Below the pieces are notes generated by a model. That model saw only the letters and a list, made by a program, of their open reading frames with translations, had not been told where the DNA came from and ran no database searches. A stretch of 64,000 nucleotides of DNA from Conchocele bisecta. Taxonomy: Eukaryota; Mollusca; Bivalvia; Lucinida; Thyasiridae. Below, one piece after another: positions 39,860-52,884 of this stretch. Within the stretch, counting starts at the first letter, position 1; each line of letters begins with the position of its first letter. The stretch is from the NCBI GenBank assembly GCA_029237695.1, contig CM055265.1, positions 79,354,447 to 79,418,446 on the forward strand, in the 5' to 3' direction. The position numbers and the translations under genes are program-made.

Positions 39860-40200
39860 TATATATTCAGCCCTGAAATCAGAATAATCCTGATCTGATG
39901 CCAGGTCCTCGCCACACCAGAATCACTTGGCCCCTTCCCAAAAGCAGTAGGATCAGTAATACTACGTCTCAATTAATCGCATATTGCGACGCTTTCACCA
40001 TCTGTTAAATTAATCATTAAATGTTCAGCCGCTATATTTAGATCTGATTGTACGCGTTGCTGCCATCAGTTCACATGACACAAAGCATATTACCGCCCAA
40101 ACAGTGCTCACTACGTGTCACATCGCCAATCACATACCAGTATAGCGATTCGAAACCACGTTTAGGAGCGGAGCTTCGCGAATGGGTAGTGTAAACAATA
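39860..40200. other. spacer without recognised features
   Basis: No coding or repeat signal is recognised. Confidence 0.35.
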
Positions 40201-40204
40201 AGTA

Positions 40205-40312
40205 AGTTATAGATCACATATTAATTTTTTAATAAACTAATTTCTTGCTCGCTAGCGCTCGCTCGAAATTAATTTATTAAAAATTCAATATGTGATGTAT
40301 AACTATTACATA
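40205..40312. repeat. 108-bp inverted repeat
   Basis: GTTATAGATCACATATTAA and TTTTTAATAAACTAATTTC pair with GAAATTAATTTATTAAAAA and TTCAATATGTGATGTATAAC around GCTCGCTAGCGCTCGCTCG. Confidence 0.8.
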
Positions 40313-40493
40313 CATGTACATGAGATGCATGGTACCCACATATGTTCGTGTACATACAGTATGCCATTGTCTCTAACCTGAGTAGGTGCATAAATATCTC
40401 GCTGAATCGCAGCTAGAGCACGATCTCAGGCCAGCAGAGCCAGCCGCGTTCGGCTTGCACCACCATGTAGTCGCAGGCTATGGCCAAGAATGC

Positions 40494-41262
40494 GCCGGCT
40501 ATGGCAAGCCAAATGCACAATAATTCCTTAAACCATGGTTTGGAGCTCAAACCCTAGTTTAGGCTCCTCAAACCCTAGTTTGGGCTCGCCAAATGCACAG
40601 TAATTCGCTAAACCCCAGTTTGAGAGTCTAAACCAGGGTTTAGGCTCTCAAACCCCAGTTTGAACAATGATTGTGCATTTGGCCAGAAACTGCCGTTTGA
40701 GGTCGTAATCGAATAAAAAGCCTAAACCCTAGTTTGGACCCAAACCGTGGTTTAAGAAAAAAACTGCCAATCGTGATCCCAAACGGTAGTTTTCTTAAAC
40801 CCTGGTTTGAGCAATTATTGTGCACTTGGCGGCAGAAACCACCGTTTGGACGCTCAAACTAGGGTTTCTGATAGCTTAAACCACGGTTTGAGCTCAAACC
40901 CCAGTTTAGACTGCCCAAACCCTAGTTTAGGCTCGCCAAATGCACAATAATTCCCTAAACCCCAGTTTGAGAGTCTAAACCAGGGTTTAGGCTCTCAAAC
41001 CCCAGTTTGAGCAATTATTGTGCATTTGGCCAGAAACTGCCGTTTGAGGTCGTAATCGAATTAAAAGTCTAAACCCTAGTTTGGACCCAAACCGTGGTTT
41101 AAGAAAAAAAACTGCCAATCGTGATCCCAAACGGTAGTTTTCTTAAACCCTGGTTTGAGCAATTGTTGTGCACTTGGCGGCAGAAACCACCGTTTGGACT
41201 CTCAAACTATGGTTTCTGATAGCTTAAACCACGGTTTGAGCTTAAACCAGGGTTTAGGCTCA
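40494..41262 (+). repeat. left inverted arm, AAAC-N4-GTTT array
   Basis: Dozens of 12-bp words AAACCCTAGTTT, AAACCATGGTTT, AAACCCCAGTTT, AAACCAGGGTTT, AAACCGTGGTTT and AAACGGTAGTTT are spaced 10-25 bp apart. Most are partly palindromic. A larger unit of 347 bp (CTCGCCAAATGCACA at 40585 and 40932) is repeated twice. Confidence 0.9.
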
Positions 41263-41890
41263 ATGTATGGTTTTCATTGGACGAAAATTTTCTCAATGTC
41301 TAGTTTTGATTGGCTGACAGAAATTCCTTCCCGCTGGAAGCGTAGTTATCATTGGACAGATAATTTGGAAAGTCGGGTTTTCATTAACTGACGCGTTTCG
41401 CGCGTCTGCAACAACAATTGAATACTGAAATGGTGACAAAAATTAACAAAGGATATTTTAATAATTGCAAAAATCATGTTGTCTTATCATAAGACGAATA
41501 TGAACATGTTTTCTTACTCTCTTGCCTGTCATAATCAGCATATTTTCCCAATTTATGAAAAGTAGCTGCATACTTAGGTGCGAAACTGTAACGTCAGTTA
41601 AGAAGAGTGACCTTAGAACATATATGTTTGCAGTGTATACCCTACTCATAATAATTAAGTACTTTTACATTCAGCAGATTGTTACTAATAAACATAGCAA
41701 ATGCTGTATTGACTCAACGACCACCAGCGTATGGCCTGATCAGACCGCCGGGAAGCGCAGTGTGATATTTGGCTATACTGGTGGGCTATATCGTAAGGTA
41801 CTAGTTGTATAATCACCAATTGACAATAAACATCCGGGTATCACACCTTGGTGCAAACAATGGATTAAAATGTTACTAACGCAGTAATTA
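41263..41890. other. spacer without recognised features
   Basis: No gene is supported. CTGATCAGACCGCC and GGCTATACTGG at 41737-41782 recall the interior of the MITE at 16839. Confidence 0.35.
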
Positions 41891-43150
41891 TCAAACCACG
41901 CTGATCAGAATATCGACAATCGGTAGATCAGTATAGTCCCTGATCAACTGGCATATACACAGGCTGCTGAGAATATCACCAAATTGTATACCAGTGTAGT
42001 GCCCGATCAGCATGCTCATCAACTTGGGACGACCACACTATCGTTAATATGTACAACAGTGTAGTCCCTGAGCAGCCGGCATATCTAGGTAGGTTGATCG
42101 GACTATCAGTAATCTGTACACCGGTTTAGTCCCTGAGCAGCCGGCATATCCACTTGGGTTGATGAGACTACCAGTAATATGTACACTAGTGTAGTCCCTG
42201 AGCAGCCGGCATATCCACTTGGGTTGATCAAACTATCAGTAATCTGTACACCGGTGTATTACCTGAGCAGCCGGCATATCTAGTTGGGTTGATAAGTCTA
42301 TCAGTAATCTGTACACCGATGTAGTCCCTGATCAGCCGGCATATCTAGCTAGGTTGACCAGACTATCGGTAATCTATACACCGGCGTAGTCCCTGAGCAG
42401 CCGACATATCTAGCTAGGTTGACCAGACTATCTGTACACCAGTGTAGTCCCTGAGCAGCCGGCATAACTAGCTAGGTTGATCATACTATCGGCAATCTGT
42501 ACACCGGTGTAGTCCCTGAGCAGGCGGCATATCTAGCTACGTTGACCAGATTATCGGTAATCTCTACACCGGTGTAGTCCCTGAGCAGCCGGTATATCTA
42601 GCTAGGTTGACCAGACTATCGGTAATCTGTACACCGGTGTATTCCCTGAGCAGCAGGCATATCTAGCTAGGTTGACTAGAATATCGGTAATCTGTACACC
42701 GGTGTAATCCCTGATCAGGCCGCAGCATGTGTAGCTAAGTTGTTCATACTATCGGTAATCTATACACCAGTATAGTCCATGAGCAACCGGCATATCTAGT
42801 TGGGTTGATCAGACTCAGTAATCTGTACACCAGTGTAGTCCCAGAGCAGCCGGCATATCTAGCTAGGTTGATCAGACTATCAGTAATCTGTACACCAGTG
42901 TAGTCCCTGAGCAGCCGGCATAACTAGCTAGGTTGATCAGACTATCGGTAATCTGTACACCAGTGTAGTCCCAGAGCAGCCGGCATATCCAGTTGGGTTG
43001 ATCAGACTATCAGTAATCTGTACACCGGTGTATCCCTGAGCAGCCGACATATCTACCTAGGTTGATCAGACTATCGGTAATCCGTACACCGGTGTAGTCC
43101 CTGATCAGGCGCCATATCTAGCTAGGTTGATCAGGCTACCGACACTATAT
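41890..43150. repeat. 65-bp tandem array, about 19 units
   Basis: Each unit has TGTAGTCCCTGAGCAGCCGG, CATATCTAGCTAGGTTGA, TCAGACTATCGGTAATC and TGTACACCGG. The step is close to 65 bp. Units are 80-95% alike along their whole length. Confidence 0.92.
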
Positions 43151-43254
43151 ATTAGACAATATATGAATATTTGTTTGTTGTATATTATGATTTGTTTAAA
43201 TTTAAGCAAAATAATATCATCAATAATAATAAACAGCAAGCAAATGTTAAATTC

Positions 43255-43385
43255 ATCCGGGAATTAATGAAGGGGGTTTTGTCCACCCTGTACACATCAT
43301 GAAGGGGGTTATGTCCACCCTGTACAAATCATGAAGGGGGTTATGTCCACCCTATCAAAATCATGAAGGGTTTATTGTCCATGTT
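43255..43385. repeat. about 31-bp tandem repeat, four units
   Basis: TGAAGGGGGTTATGTCCACC is followed by a variable CTGTACAAATCA; four copies, the last diverged. Confidence 0.85.
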
Positions 43386-43399
43386 GTCATTTTCACACG

Positions 43400-43790
43400 G
43401 AGGGCGTTATGTCATAGTATACGAGCGTAGTCCCTGATCAGGCGACATGTCTTAGCTAGGTTTGATCAGGCTACCCACACTATGTATATCAGTGCAGTCC
43501 CTGATCAAGCGGCACAACTAGTTAGGTTGATCAGGCTATCGACACTATGTACATCAGTGTAGTCCCTGATCACGCGGCATACCTAGCTATGTTGATCAGA
43601 CTACCGACACTATGTATACCAACGTAGTCCCTGATCAGCCTCCATATCTAACTAGGTTGACCAGACAAGCAACACCATGTACTGCAGCACATGCACTAGT
43701 AGTCCCTGATCAGCTTGCATATTTACCAAGGCTGATTAGACTACCGGCAATATGTACATCAGTGTAGTCCCTAATCAGTCTGGATACAGT
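43400..43790. repeat. diverged continuation of the 65-bp array
   Basis: Five or six units with TAGTCCCTGATCAGGC, ACTAGGTTGATCAGACTA and CACTATGTA continue the array after the 31-bp block, but have lower identity. Confidence 0.8.
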
Positions 43791-43799
43791 GGGGATTCT

Positions 43800-46700
43800 A
43801 CTTATAAGAGTAAATGAAATATTTTTGACTGACATAGATAATTATTTTTTATGGCAATATTTTGCAAAGATTATGCTCGGTTTGTAATTAGAGTTTTCAA
43901 CAAGCTGAATAAGATAATTCAATTATTATGCTCTGTCAATATGCTATGAGACTTCACAAGTTACATTTTTTGGCGGTGAGCAGACATGTTTTTTTTTTAT
44001 GTAAATTCCGCGGTAATTGCCAATAATATATTAAATAGATGCTTAATTACTCTCTGCAACAAACCAGAAGATCATTAAAATTATACTTGGTTTGTAAGAT
44101 CTGAGACTTAGAAATAGAAAATAAAATTTTGTACGCCGACATAAATAATTAATTTTTATGAATGCGATATTTTGCAAAAATTATGCTTGGTTTGTAAGAT
44201 TTGAGACTTCACAAATGAAATAGTTGTCGGCTGGCATAGTAAATAATTATTTTTTATATTAATATTTAGCAAATAGAAATTAAATTGATGCATAACTAGT
44301 GTCTTCGACTAATGAAATTCAGTTGTTGCCTAATTAATGTAAACTGTTGCTTAATTAGAGTTTTAGACAAGTTGAATAAGATAATTCAATCTTCTGGAAA
44401 TATAATATATATATATACTAGGATACTTCACAAGTTATATTTTTTTGTGGTCAGAAAAAAATAATCCTTTTTCATGTAAATTCAGCAGTTTGCCAATATA
44501 AATTAAACAAATGCTTAATTACTCTTGTGCAACAAACCACTGAGAAGAAGATCATTAATTATTTTGCAATAATTATGCTCGGTTTGTAAGATTTGAGACT
44601 TCACGAATGAAATATTTAGTCGGCCGGCATACATAGTTAATTTTTCAGTTATGAATGCGATCATTTTTCACAAATAAAAAGCTCGTTTTTTAAGATGCGA
44701 GAGTTCACAAATTAACATTTTGTCGGCCGACATAAATCATTAATTTTTATGAATGCGATATTTTGCAAAAATTATGGTCGGTTTGTAAGATTTGAGACTT
44801 CACAAATAAAATATTTTGCCGGCTCACATGAATAATTAATTTCTAGGAACATGATGAATGTGATATTTTGCAAGACTTATGCTCGGTTTGTAAGATTTGA
44901 GACTTCACAATCAAGATAAAATATTTTGTCGGCCGGCATTCGATATTCGGCTAGTCAAAATTAAATGTGTTCAAATTTAATTATGCTCGGTCGGTATAAT
45001 ATCAGATTTTGCAAGTGAGTTAAAAATGTTGGCGGTAAGCAAAAATAACCAATTTTTGGGAAAGCTAACTTGAAATTCAAGTTAATGGAATTAATTATTC
45101 AGCTGTATTCAAATTTAATTATGCTCGGTCGGTATGTAATGAGATTTTGCGAGTTCCATTTTTTGGCGGTCTGCAACATTAAGTAATTTTTGGGACTGCT
45201 TCAATTAATTATGCAATGAATTTAAATTCAGCTGTATTCCAATTTAATTATGCTTGGCCGGTATGATATGAGATTCCGCAAGACTGAGTTAAATTTTATT
45301 TTTTGGAGGTCAACCAAAATATGAGTAATAGTTAGGAATGCTAACTTGAAATTCAAGCTATAAATTTAGTTGTATTAAAATCCAATTATGATCGGTCGCT
45401 ATGATATGAGATTCCGCAAGTTAAATGATGTCGCAAGTTAAATTTCTTGGCGGTCTGGTAAAATAAATAATTTTGAGGAATGCTCACTTGAACTTCAAGC
45501 TAATTCAATTATTTATTCTATAATTTCAGGTGTATACACATTGAATTATCCTCGGTCAGTATAATATGAGATATCGCAAGTTAAATTTTTTCGTGGTCAG
45601 CAAAAATAAGTAATTTTTAGGAATGCTAACTTCAACTTCAAGCTAATTCAGTTATTTATTCTATAGTTTCAGGTGTATACACATTGAATTATCCTCGGTC
45701 GGTATGATATGAGATATCACAAGTTAAATTTTTTCCCGGTCAGCAAAAAAGTAAGTAATTTTTTGGAATGCTAACTTGAACTTAAGTTATTTCAATTAAT
45801 TATTCAGCTGTATTCAAATTTAGTTATGCTCGGTCGGTATGATCTGCCATATCGCAAGTTAAATTTTTTATGCGGTGAGGAAAAATAAGTAATTTTTAGG
45901 AATGCTAACTTGAACTTCAAGCTAATTCAATTAATTATGCTATAATTTCAGGTGTATTCACATTTTATTATCCTCGGTCGGTATGATATGAGATATCGCA
46001 AGTTAAATTTGTTGGCGGTTTGGAAAAATAAGTATTTTTTAGGAATGCTAGCTAACTTGAACTTCAAGCTAATTTAATTATTTATTCTATAATTTCAGGT
46101 GTATACACATTGAATTATCCTCGGTTGGTATGATAAGAGATATCGCAAGATAAATTTTTTCGTGGTCAGCAAAAATAAGTAATTTTTAGGAATGTTAACT
46201 TGAACTTCAAGCTAATTCAATTATTTATTCTATAATTTCAGATGTATACACATTGAATTATCCTCGGTCGGTATGATATGAGATATCGCAAGTCAAATTT
46301 TTCGCGGTCAGGAAAAATAAGTAATTTTTTGGAATGCTAACTTGAATTTCAAGCTAATTCAATTAATTGTGCTATAATTTCAGGTGTATACACATTTAAT
46401 TAACATTGGTCGGTATGATATGAGATATCGCAAGTTAAATTTCTTGGCGGTCTGATAAAATAAAGAATTTTGAGGAATGCTAACTTGAACTTCAAGCTAA
46501 TTCAATTATTTATTCTATAATTTCAGATGTATACACATTGAATTATCCTCTAACGGTATGATACGAGATATTGCAAGTTAAATTTGTTCGAGGTCAGCAA
46601 AATAAGTAATTTTTAGGAATGCTAACTTGAACATCAGGCTAATTCAATTATTTATTCTATAATTTCAGGTGTATACACATTGAATTATCCTCGGTCAGTA

Positions 46701-49700
46701 TGATATGAGATATCGGTCGGTATGATATGAGATATCGCAAGTACAATTTTTCGCGGTCAGCAAAAATAAGTAATTTTTTGGAATGCTAACTTGAATTTCA
46801 AGCTAATTCAATTAATTATGCTATAATTTCAGGTGTATACACATTTAATTAACATCGGTCGGTATGATATGAGATATCGCAAGTTAAATTTCTTGGCGGT
46901 CTGGTAAAGTAAGTAATTTTTAGGAAAGCTAACTTGAACTTCAAGCTAATTCGATTATTTATTCTATAATTTCAGGTGCATACACATTGAATTATCCTCA
47001 GTTGGTATGATATGAGATATCGCAAGTAAAAAATTTTCGCGGTCAGCAAAAATAAGTAATTTTTTGGAATGCTAACTTGAACTTCAAGCTAATTCAATTA
47101 ATTATGCTATAATTCCAGGTGTATACACATTTAATTAACATCGGTCGGTATGGTATGAGATATCGCAAGTTAATTTTTTTTGCGGCCAGCAAAAATAAGT
47201 AATTTTTAGTTTAGGAATACTAATTGGTAATTCAAGTTATTTCAATTAACTATTCAGCTGTATTCAAATTTAGTTACGCTCAGTCGGTATGATCTGCCAT
47301 ATTGCAAGTTAAATTTTTATGCGGTCAGGAAAAATAAGTAATTTTTAGGAATGCTAACTTCAACTTCAAGCTCATTCAATTAATTATGCTATAAGTTCCG
47401 GTGTATACACATTTAATTAACATCGGTCGGTATGATATGAGATATCGCAAGTTAAATTTCTTGGCGGTATGGTAAAATAAATAATTTTGAGGAATGCTAA
47501 CTTGAACTTCAAGCTAATTTAATTATTTATTCTATAATTTCAGGTGTATACACATTGAATTATCCTCGGTCGGTATGATATGAGATATCACTAGTTAAAT
47601 TTTTTCGCGATCAGCAAAAATAAGTAATTTTTTGGAATGCTAATTGAAAATTCAAGTTATTTCAAATAATTATTCAGCTGTATTCAAATTTAGTTATTCT
47701 CAGTTGGTATGATCTGCCATATCGCAAGTTAATTTTTTTTGAGGTGAGGAAAAATAAGTAATTTTGAGGAATGCTAACTTGAACTTCGAGCTAATTCAAT
47801 GAATTATTCTATAATTTCAGGTGTATATACATATTTAATTATCCTTGGTCGGCATGATATGAGATATCGCAAGTTAAATCTTTTTGCAGTCAGCAAAAAT
47901 AAGTAATTTTTAGAAATGCTAATTTGAAATTCAAATTATTTCAATTAATCATTCAGCTGTATTCAAATTTAGTTATGCTCGGTCCGTATGATATTAGATT
48001 TCGCAAGTTAAATGTTTTGGCGGTCAGTAAAAAGAAGTAATTTTTTGGACTGCTAACTTGAAATTCAAGATAATTCAATTCATATGGTATGAATTCAGCT
48101 GTATTCAAATTTATTTATGCTCGGTTGGTATGTAATGAGATTTTCCGAGCTCCATTTTCTGCCATATCGCAAGTTACTTTTTTCGCGGTCAGCAAAAATA
48201 AGTAATTTTAGGAATGCTAACTTGAATTTCAAGCTAATTCAATTAATTATGCTATAATTTCAGGTGTATACACATTTAATTAACATCGGTCGGTATGATA
48301 TGAGATATCGCAAGTTAAATTTCTTGGCGGTCTGGTAAAGTAAGTAATTTTTAGGAAAGCTAACTTGAACTTCAAGCTAATTCGATTATTTATTCTATAA
48401 TTTCAGGTGCATACACATTGAATTATCCTCAGTTGGTATGATATGAGATATCGCAAGTAAAAAATTTTCGCGGTCAGCAAAAATAAGTAATTTTTTGGAA
48501 TGCTAACTTGAACTTCAAGCTAATTCAATTAATTATGCTATAATTTCAGGTGTATACACATTTAATTAACATCGGTCGGTATGGTATGAGATATCGCAAG
48601 TTAATTTTTTTTGCGGCCAGCAAAAATAATTAATTTTTAGTTTAGGAATACTAATTGGAAATTCAAGTTATTTCAATTAACTATTCACCTGTATTCAAAT
48701 TTAGTTACGCTCAGTCGGTATGATCTGCCATATTGCAAGTTAAATTTTTATGCGGTGAGGAAAAATAAGTAATTTTTAGGAATGCTAACTTCAACTTCAA
48801 GCTCATTCAATTAATTATGCTATAAGTTCAGGTGTATACACATTTAATTAACATCGGTCGGTATGATATGAGATATCGCAAGTTAAATTTCTTGGCGGTA
48901 TGGTAAAATAAATAATTTTGAGGAATGCTAACTTGAACTTCAAGCTAATTCAATTATTTATTCTTATAATTTCAGGTGTATTTACACATTGAATTATCCT
49001 CGGTCGGTATGATATGAGATTATCACTAGTTTTAAATTTTTTCGCGGGTCAGCAAAAAAAATAAGTAATTTTTTGGAATGCTAACTGGAAATTCAAGTTA
49101 TTTCAAATAATTATTCAGCTGTATTCAAATTTAGTTATTCTCAGTTGGTATGATCTGCCATATCGCAAGTTAATTTTTTTTAGCGGTCGAGGAAAAATAA
49201 GTAATTTTGAGGAATGCTAACTTGAACTTCGAGCTAATTCAATGAATTATTCTATAATTTCATGGTGTATAACATATTTAAATTATCCTTGGGTCGGCAT
49301 GATATGAGATATCGCAAGTTAAATCTTTTTGCGGTCAGCAAAAATAAGTAATCTTTAAGAAATGCTAATTTGAAATTCAAATTATTCATTTAATCATTCA
49401 GCTGTATATTGAAATTTAGTTTATGCTCGGTCTGTATGATATTAGATTTCGCAAGTTAAATGTTTTGGCGGTGAGTAAAAAGAAGTAATTTTTTGGACTG
49501 CTAGCTTGAAATTCAAGATAATTCAATTCATATGGTATAAATTCAGCTGTATTCAAATTTATTTATGCTCGGTCGGTATGTAATGAGATTTTCCGAGCTC
49601 CATTTTCTGCCATATCGCAAGTTACTTTTTTTTGTGGTCAGCAAAAATAAGTAATTTTTAGGAATGCTAACTTGAACTTCAAGCTCATTCAATTAATTAT

Positions 49701-50300
49701 GCTATAAGTTCAGGTGTATACACATTTAATTAACATTGGTCGGTATGATATGTGATATCGCGAGTTAAATTTCTTGGCGGTCTGGTAAAATAAATAATTT
49801 TGATGAATGCTAACTTGAAGTTCAAGCTAATTCAATTATTTATTCTATAATTTCAGGTGTATACACATTTAATTAACATCGGTCGGTATAATATGAGATA
49901 TTGCAAGTTAAATTTCTTGGCGGTCTGGTAAAATAAATAATTTTTAGGAATGCTAACTTGAACTTCAAGTTAATTCAATTATTATTCAGCTGTATTCCAA
50001 TTTAATTCTTCTCCGTCAGTATGATATAAGATTTCGGAAGTTAGTTTTTTTGTTGGTCAGCAAAAATAAGTAATTTTTATGAATTGTAACTTCACGTTAC
50101 TTCAATTAATTATGCTATAAATTCAGGTGGCTTCAAATTTATTTATGATCGGTCGGTATGGTAGGAGATTTTACAAGTTAAATCAAGCAAAAGAAAGTAA
50201 TTTTTGGTAATGGTAACATGAAATTGAAGTTAATTCAGCTCTATTCCTATTAATTTTGTCGGTCAGCAAAAATAAGTAGAACTGATAATTTGAAATTCAA
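43800..50300. repeat. AT-rich 143-bp satellite with higher-order structure
   Basis: About 45 units each have GGTCGGTATGATATGAGATA, TCGCAAGTTAAATTT, GCGGTCAGCAAAAATAAGTA, GGAATGCTAACTTGAAC and ATAATTTCAGGTGTATACAC. The units at 43800-45000 are more diverged. Blocks near 46900-47500 and 48330-48960 are nearly identical, with the marker AATTCGATTATTTATTC at 46951 and 48382. This gives a higher-order period of about 1431 bp, ten monomers. No gene is seen. Confidence 0.93.
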
Positions 50301-50747
50301 ATCAATTAATTATTTGGATTATTATGTTATATGTCACATCAGAGACATAAATAATATGTGTTTCTGGTCAAATTAATAGTAAGAGCAACATATCACATTA
50401 CACATATCCCGTGTACTATACGCAAATGAAGAAAATAAAAGATGGATGGATGGATGTGCATTCACTTCTCTCAGATAATTACGCCGATTTTCTTTCCCCC
50501 ATTACGCCGTATATTCACCTTTATCCAAATAATCGATCATTGCGCCATTCAGTGATGCCGTGCATTTCCATGCCTCCGATAACCGTGGGCTATATCGATC
50601 ATCCAATGGTAACTAGGCTTTGAGATCGATGAACCAATCGTAACTCGGGGTGTGACGGATGCCCACAACATATTTTAAGCGATCAGCCAATGATAACCAG
50701 ACTTTGTAATCACTTTAACCAATCGTAACTCCGGGTGTGACGGGTAA
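50300..50747. other. spacer without recognised features
   Basis: The words AACCAATCGTAACTC and GTGTGACGG are repeated twice (50630-50760). No gene is supported. Confidence 0.35.
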
Positions 50748-51542
50748 CAGAAACCACCGTTTAGGCCGATTTAGTAAATTAACTACCGATTACGACCTCA
50801 AACGGCAGTTTCTGGCCAAATGCACAATAATTGCTCAAACTGGGGTTTGGGAGCCTAAACCATGATTTAGGATCTCAAACTGGGGTTTAATGAATTATTG
50901 TGCATTTGGCGAGCCTAAACTAGGGTTTGGGCAGTCTAAACTGGGGTTTGAGCTCAAACCGTGGTTTAAGCTATCAGAAACCCTTGTTTGAGCGTCCAAG
51001 CGGTGGTTTCTGCCGCCAAGTGCACAATAATTGCTCAAACCAGGGTTTAAGAAAACTACCGTTTGGGATCACGATTGGCAGTTTTTTTCTTATTTCTTAA
51101 ACTGTGGTTTGGGTCCAAACTAAGGTTTGGGCGTTTTATTCGATTACGACCTCAAACGGCAGTTTCTGGCCAAATGCACAATAATTGCTCAAACTGGGGT
51201 TTGAGAGCCTAAACCCTGGTTTAGACTCTCAAACTGGGGTTTAGGGAATTATTGTGCATTTGGCGAGCCGAAACTAGGGTTTGGGCAGTCTAAATTGGGG
51301 TTTGAGCTCAAACCGTGGTTTAGGCTATCAGAAACCCTAGTTTGAGAGTCCAAACGGTGGTTTCTGCCGCCAAGTGCACAATAATTGCTCAAACCAGGGT
51401 TTAAGAAAACTACCATTTGGGATCTGAAATGGTAGTTTAAGCCCAAACTAGGGTTTGAGGAGCCTAAACTAGGGTTTGAGCTCCAAACCATGGTTTAAGG
51501 AATTATTGTGCATTTGGCTTGCCAAAGCCGGCTCCGAACGCG
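50748..51542 (-). repeat. right inverted arm, AAAC-N4-GTTT array
   Basis: It is the inverted counterpart of 40494-41262, with the same AAACTGGGGTTT and AAACCGTGGTTT words and the GGCGAG marker repeated 354 bp apart (50908 and 51262). It has one extra partial unit near 51360-51460. Confidence 0.9.
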
Positions 51543-51949
51543 TGACCTGCAATAATAATACAATTCGTCTCGTCTTCCACACAGGTAAAAGATTCGTACC
51601 TGTGACATACAAAGGGCACATACAATGTCATTACCCCACCCACATATGGACGTACTGAACATTACGTTATATATATGACGTAATGTACAATACAACAACA
51701 GGTAGGTGCGGTAATATGATTTTAATGGGTATATTTAAGTCACATGTACGAGTGATCCACCTGTGGTTTTCCATTGGGTTGTTTTGTGAAAAACAACATA
51801 TTCAGGGTGTAGCATCACTTGGTTTCGTAACCAAGTAACACATTCGTTAACGTCATGTTTACAGTAGTTTTACAAAATGGAGGATATTTGTGATATATGG
51901 CACACTAAAGACGATAGTCTACGTGTCGTAGGGGTACACTAAATATAGG

Positions 51950-52086
51950 GTTAACTGTATTGTAATTTTGAAATTTGCGGCGTATATCAGAAAATCTGTT
52001 TAATGGCGACGGCGCCATTAAATATGTTTTCCGACCTATCATTTCCTGATATCTTCGCAAATTTCAAAATTACAATGCGGTTAACC
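51950..52086. repeat. fold-back element of about 135 bp
   Basis: TTAACTGTATTGTAATTTTG and AAATTTGCG pair with CGCAAATTTCAAAATTACAA and TGCGGTTAA. The centre is TTAATGGCGACGGCGCCATT. Confidence 0.8.
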
Positions 52087-52539
52087 TATCTCTAATGCAC
52101 TCGTCCTACTATTTTGCAAATGTTATCGAACCTATTTCGACAATCGTACCGGAGTGCAAGATGGTTGCGCAGGTCATACCGGACATATCACACAAATAAG
52201 TTTTTGGGAACTGTTTGAACCCGCGGCCTACGACCTTGGGGTTCAAGCAGTTCCCTCGTGCCACGGCAAACGTTTACCCCCGGCCGGTTATGGTCGAACC
52301 TTATATTAAACGGTATTGTATTTATTGTCCCACGTTTCAGCAAAATATTTTGTACAGTACCGTTTTGAGGTTATAAAAGAACAAGAAACGAGACAAAGCC
52401 ACGAAGGCCAGGTTTTTTCCAAGCATAGACACTTGGATAACATAATTATACCCACTTTTTGTAGACTAGATGGCCGTGGCCTGCATGTTGCGCCTTGGGG
52501 CGAGGCATGGACACTAAAAAAAGAGATATAGTAGATGGA
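52087..52539. other. spacer without recognised features
   Basis: No coding or RNA gene is supported. A 71-codon frame at 52316 shows no domain. Confidence 0.35.
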
Positions 52540-52870
52540 AAAATTTTAACCAAAAAACTTTAACCGGACACACGGACGTACGGATGGACGGATGTATGCC
52601 AAAATGCCGACTATATCGCGCTTTCCGCAAGCGGGTGCGACAATGATGATAACACCTATGTGAAGTATCAAGGTAATGGGTGAAGCAGTTGCAGAGATAT
52701 AGTACACGAAAAAACTTAACAAAAAAAATCAAAGTAATTTGACCTTGACATTGGGCACAGGGGCCGCACGGTTGGGGGTAGAATGAAAACATGGATGATG
52801 ATAAACACCCATGTGAAGTTTCAAGGTAATGGGCGAAGCAGTTGCAGAGATATAGTATAACGAAAAACTT
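52540..52870. repeat. inverted copies of the 165-bp repeat with GTCCG tract
   Basis: ACACGGACGTACGGATGGAC precedes two units with ATGAAAACATGGATGATG, GTGAAGT(A/T)TCAAGGTAATGGG and GCAGTTGCAGAGATATAGT. CGCGCTTTCCGCAAGCGGG stands at the head, as at the array at 13735. Confidence 0.8.
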
Positions 52871-52884
52871 TAACCAGAAAACTA

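Larger units (their letters stand above)
40445..51542. mobile_element. 11-kb fold-back structure with satellite core
   Basis: Arms of about 800 bp (40445-41262 and 50748-51542) are inverted copies. Their outer ends read CGCGTTCGG then GCCGGCTATGGCAAGCC on the left, and GCCGGCTTTGGCAAGCC read inward from the right, where CGCGTTCGG also occurs. The core holds no gene. It holds a 65-bp array, a 30-bp array and a long 143-bp AT-rich array. A fold-back transposon that has amplified satellites inside is the simplest reading. An inverted segmental duplication is the alternative. No target duplication was seen. Confidence 0.6.

Noticed and set aside
41890..43790. Regularly spaced repeats resembling a CRISPR array
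   Set aside because: The whole 65-bp unit is conserved, with no unique spacers, and the context is animal DNA without cas genes.
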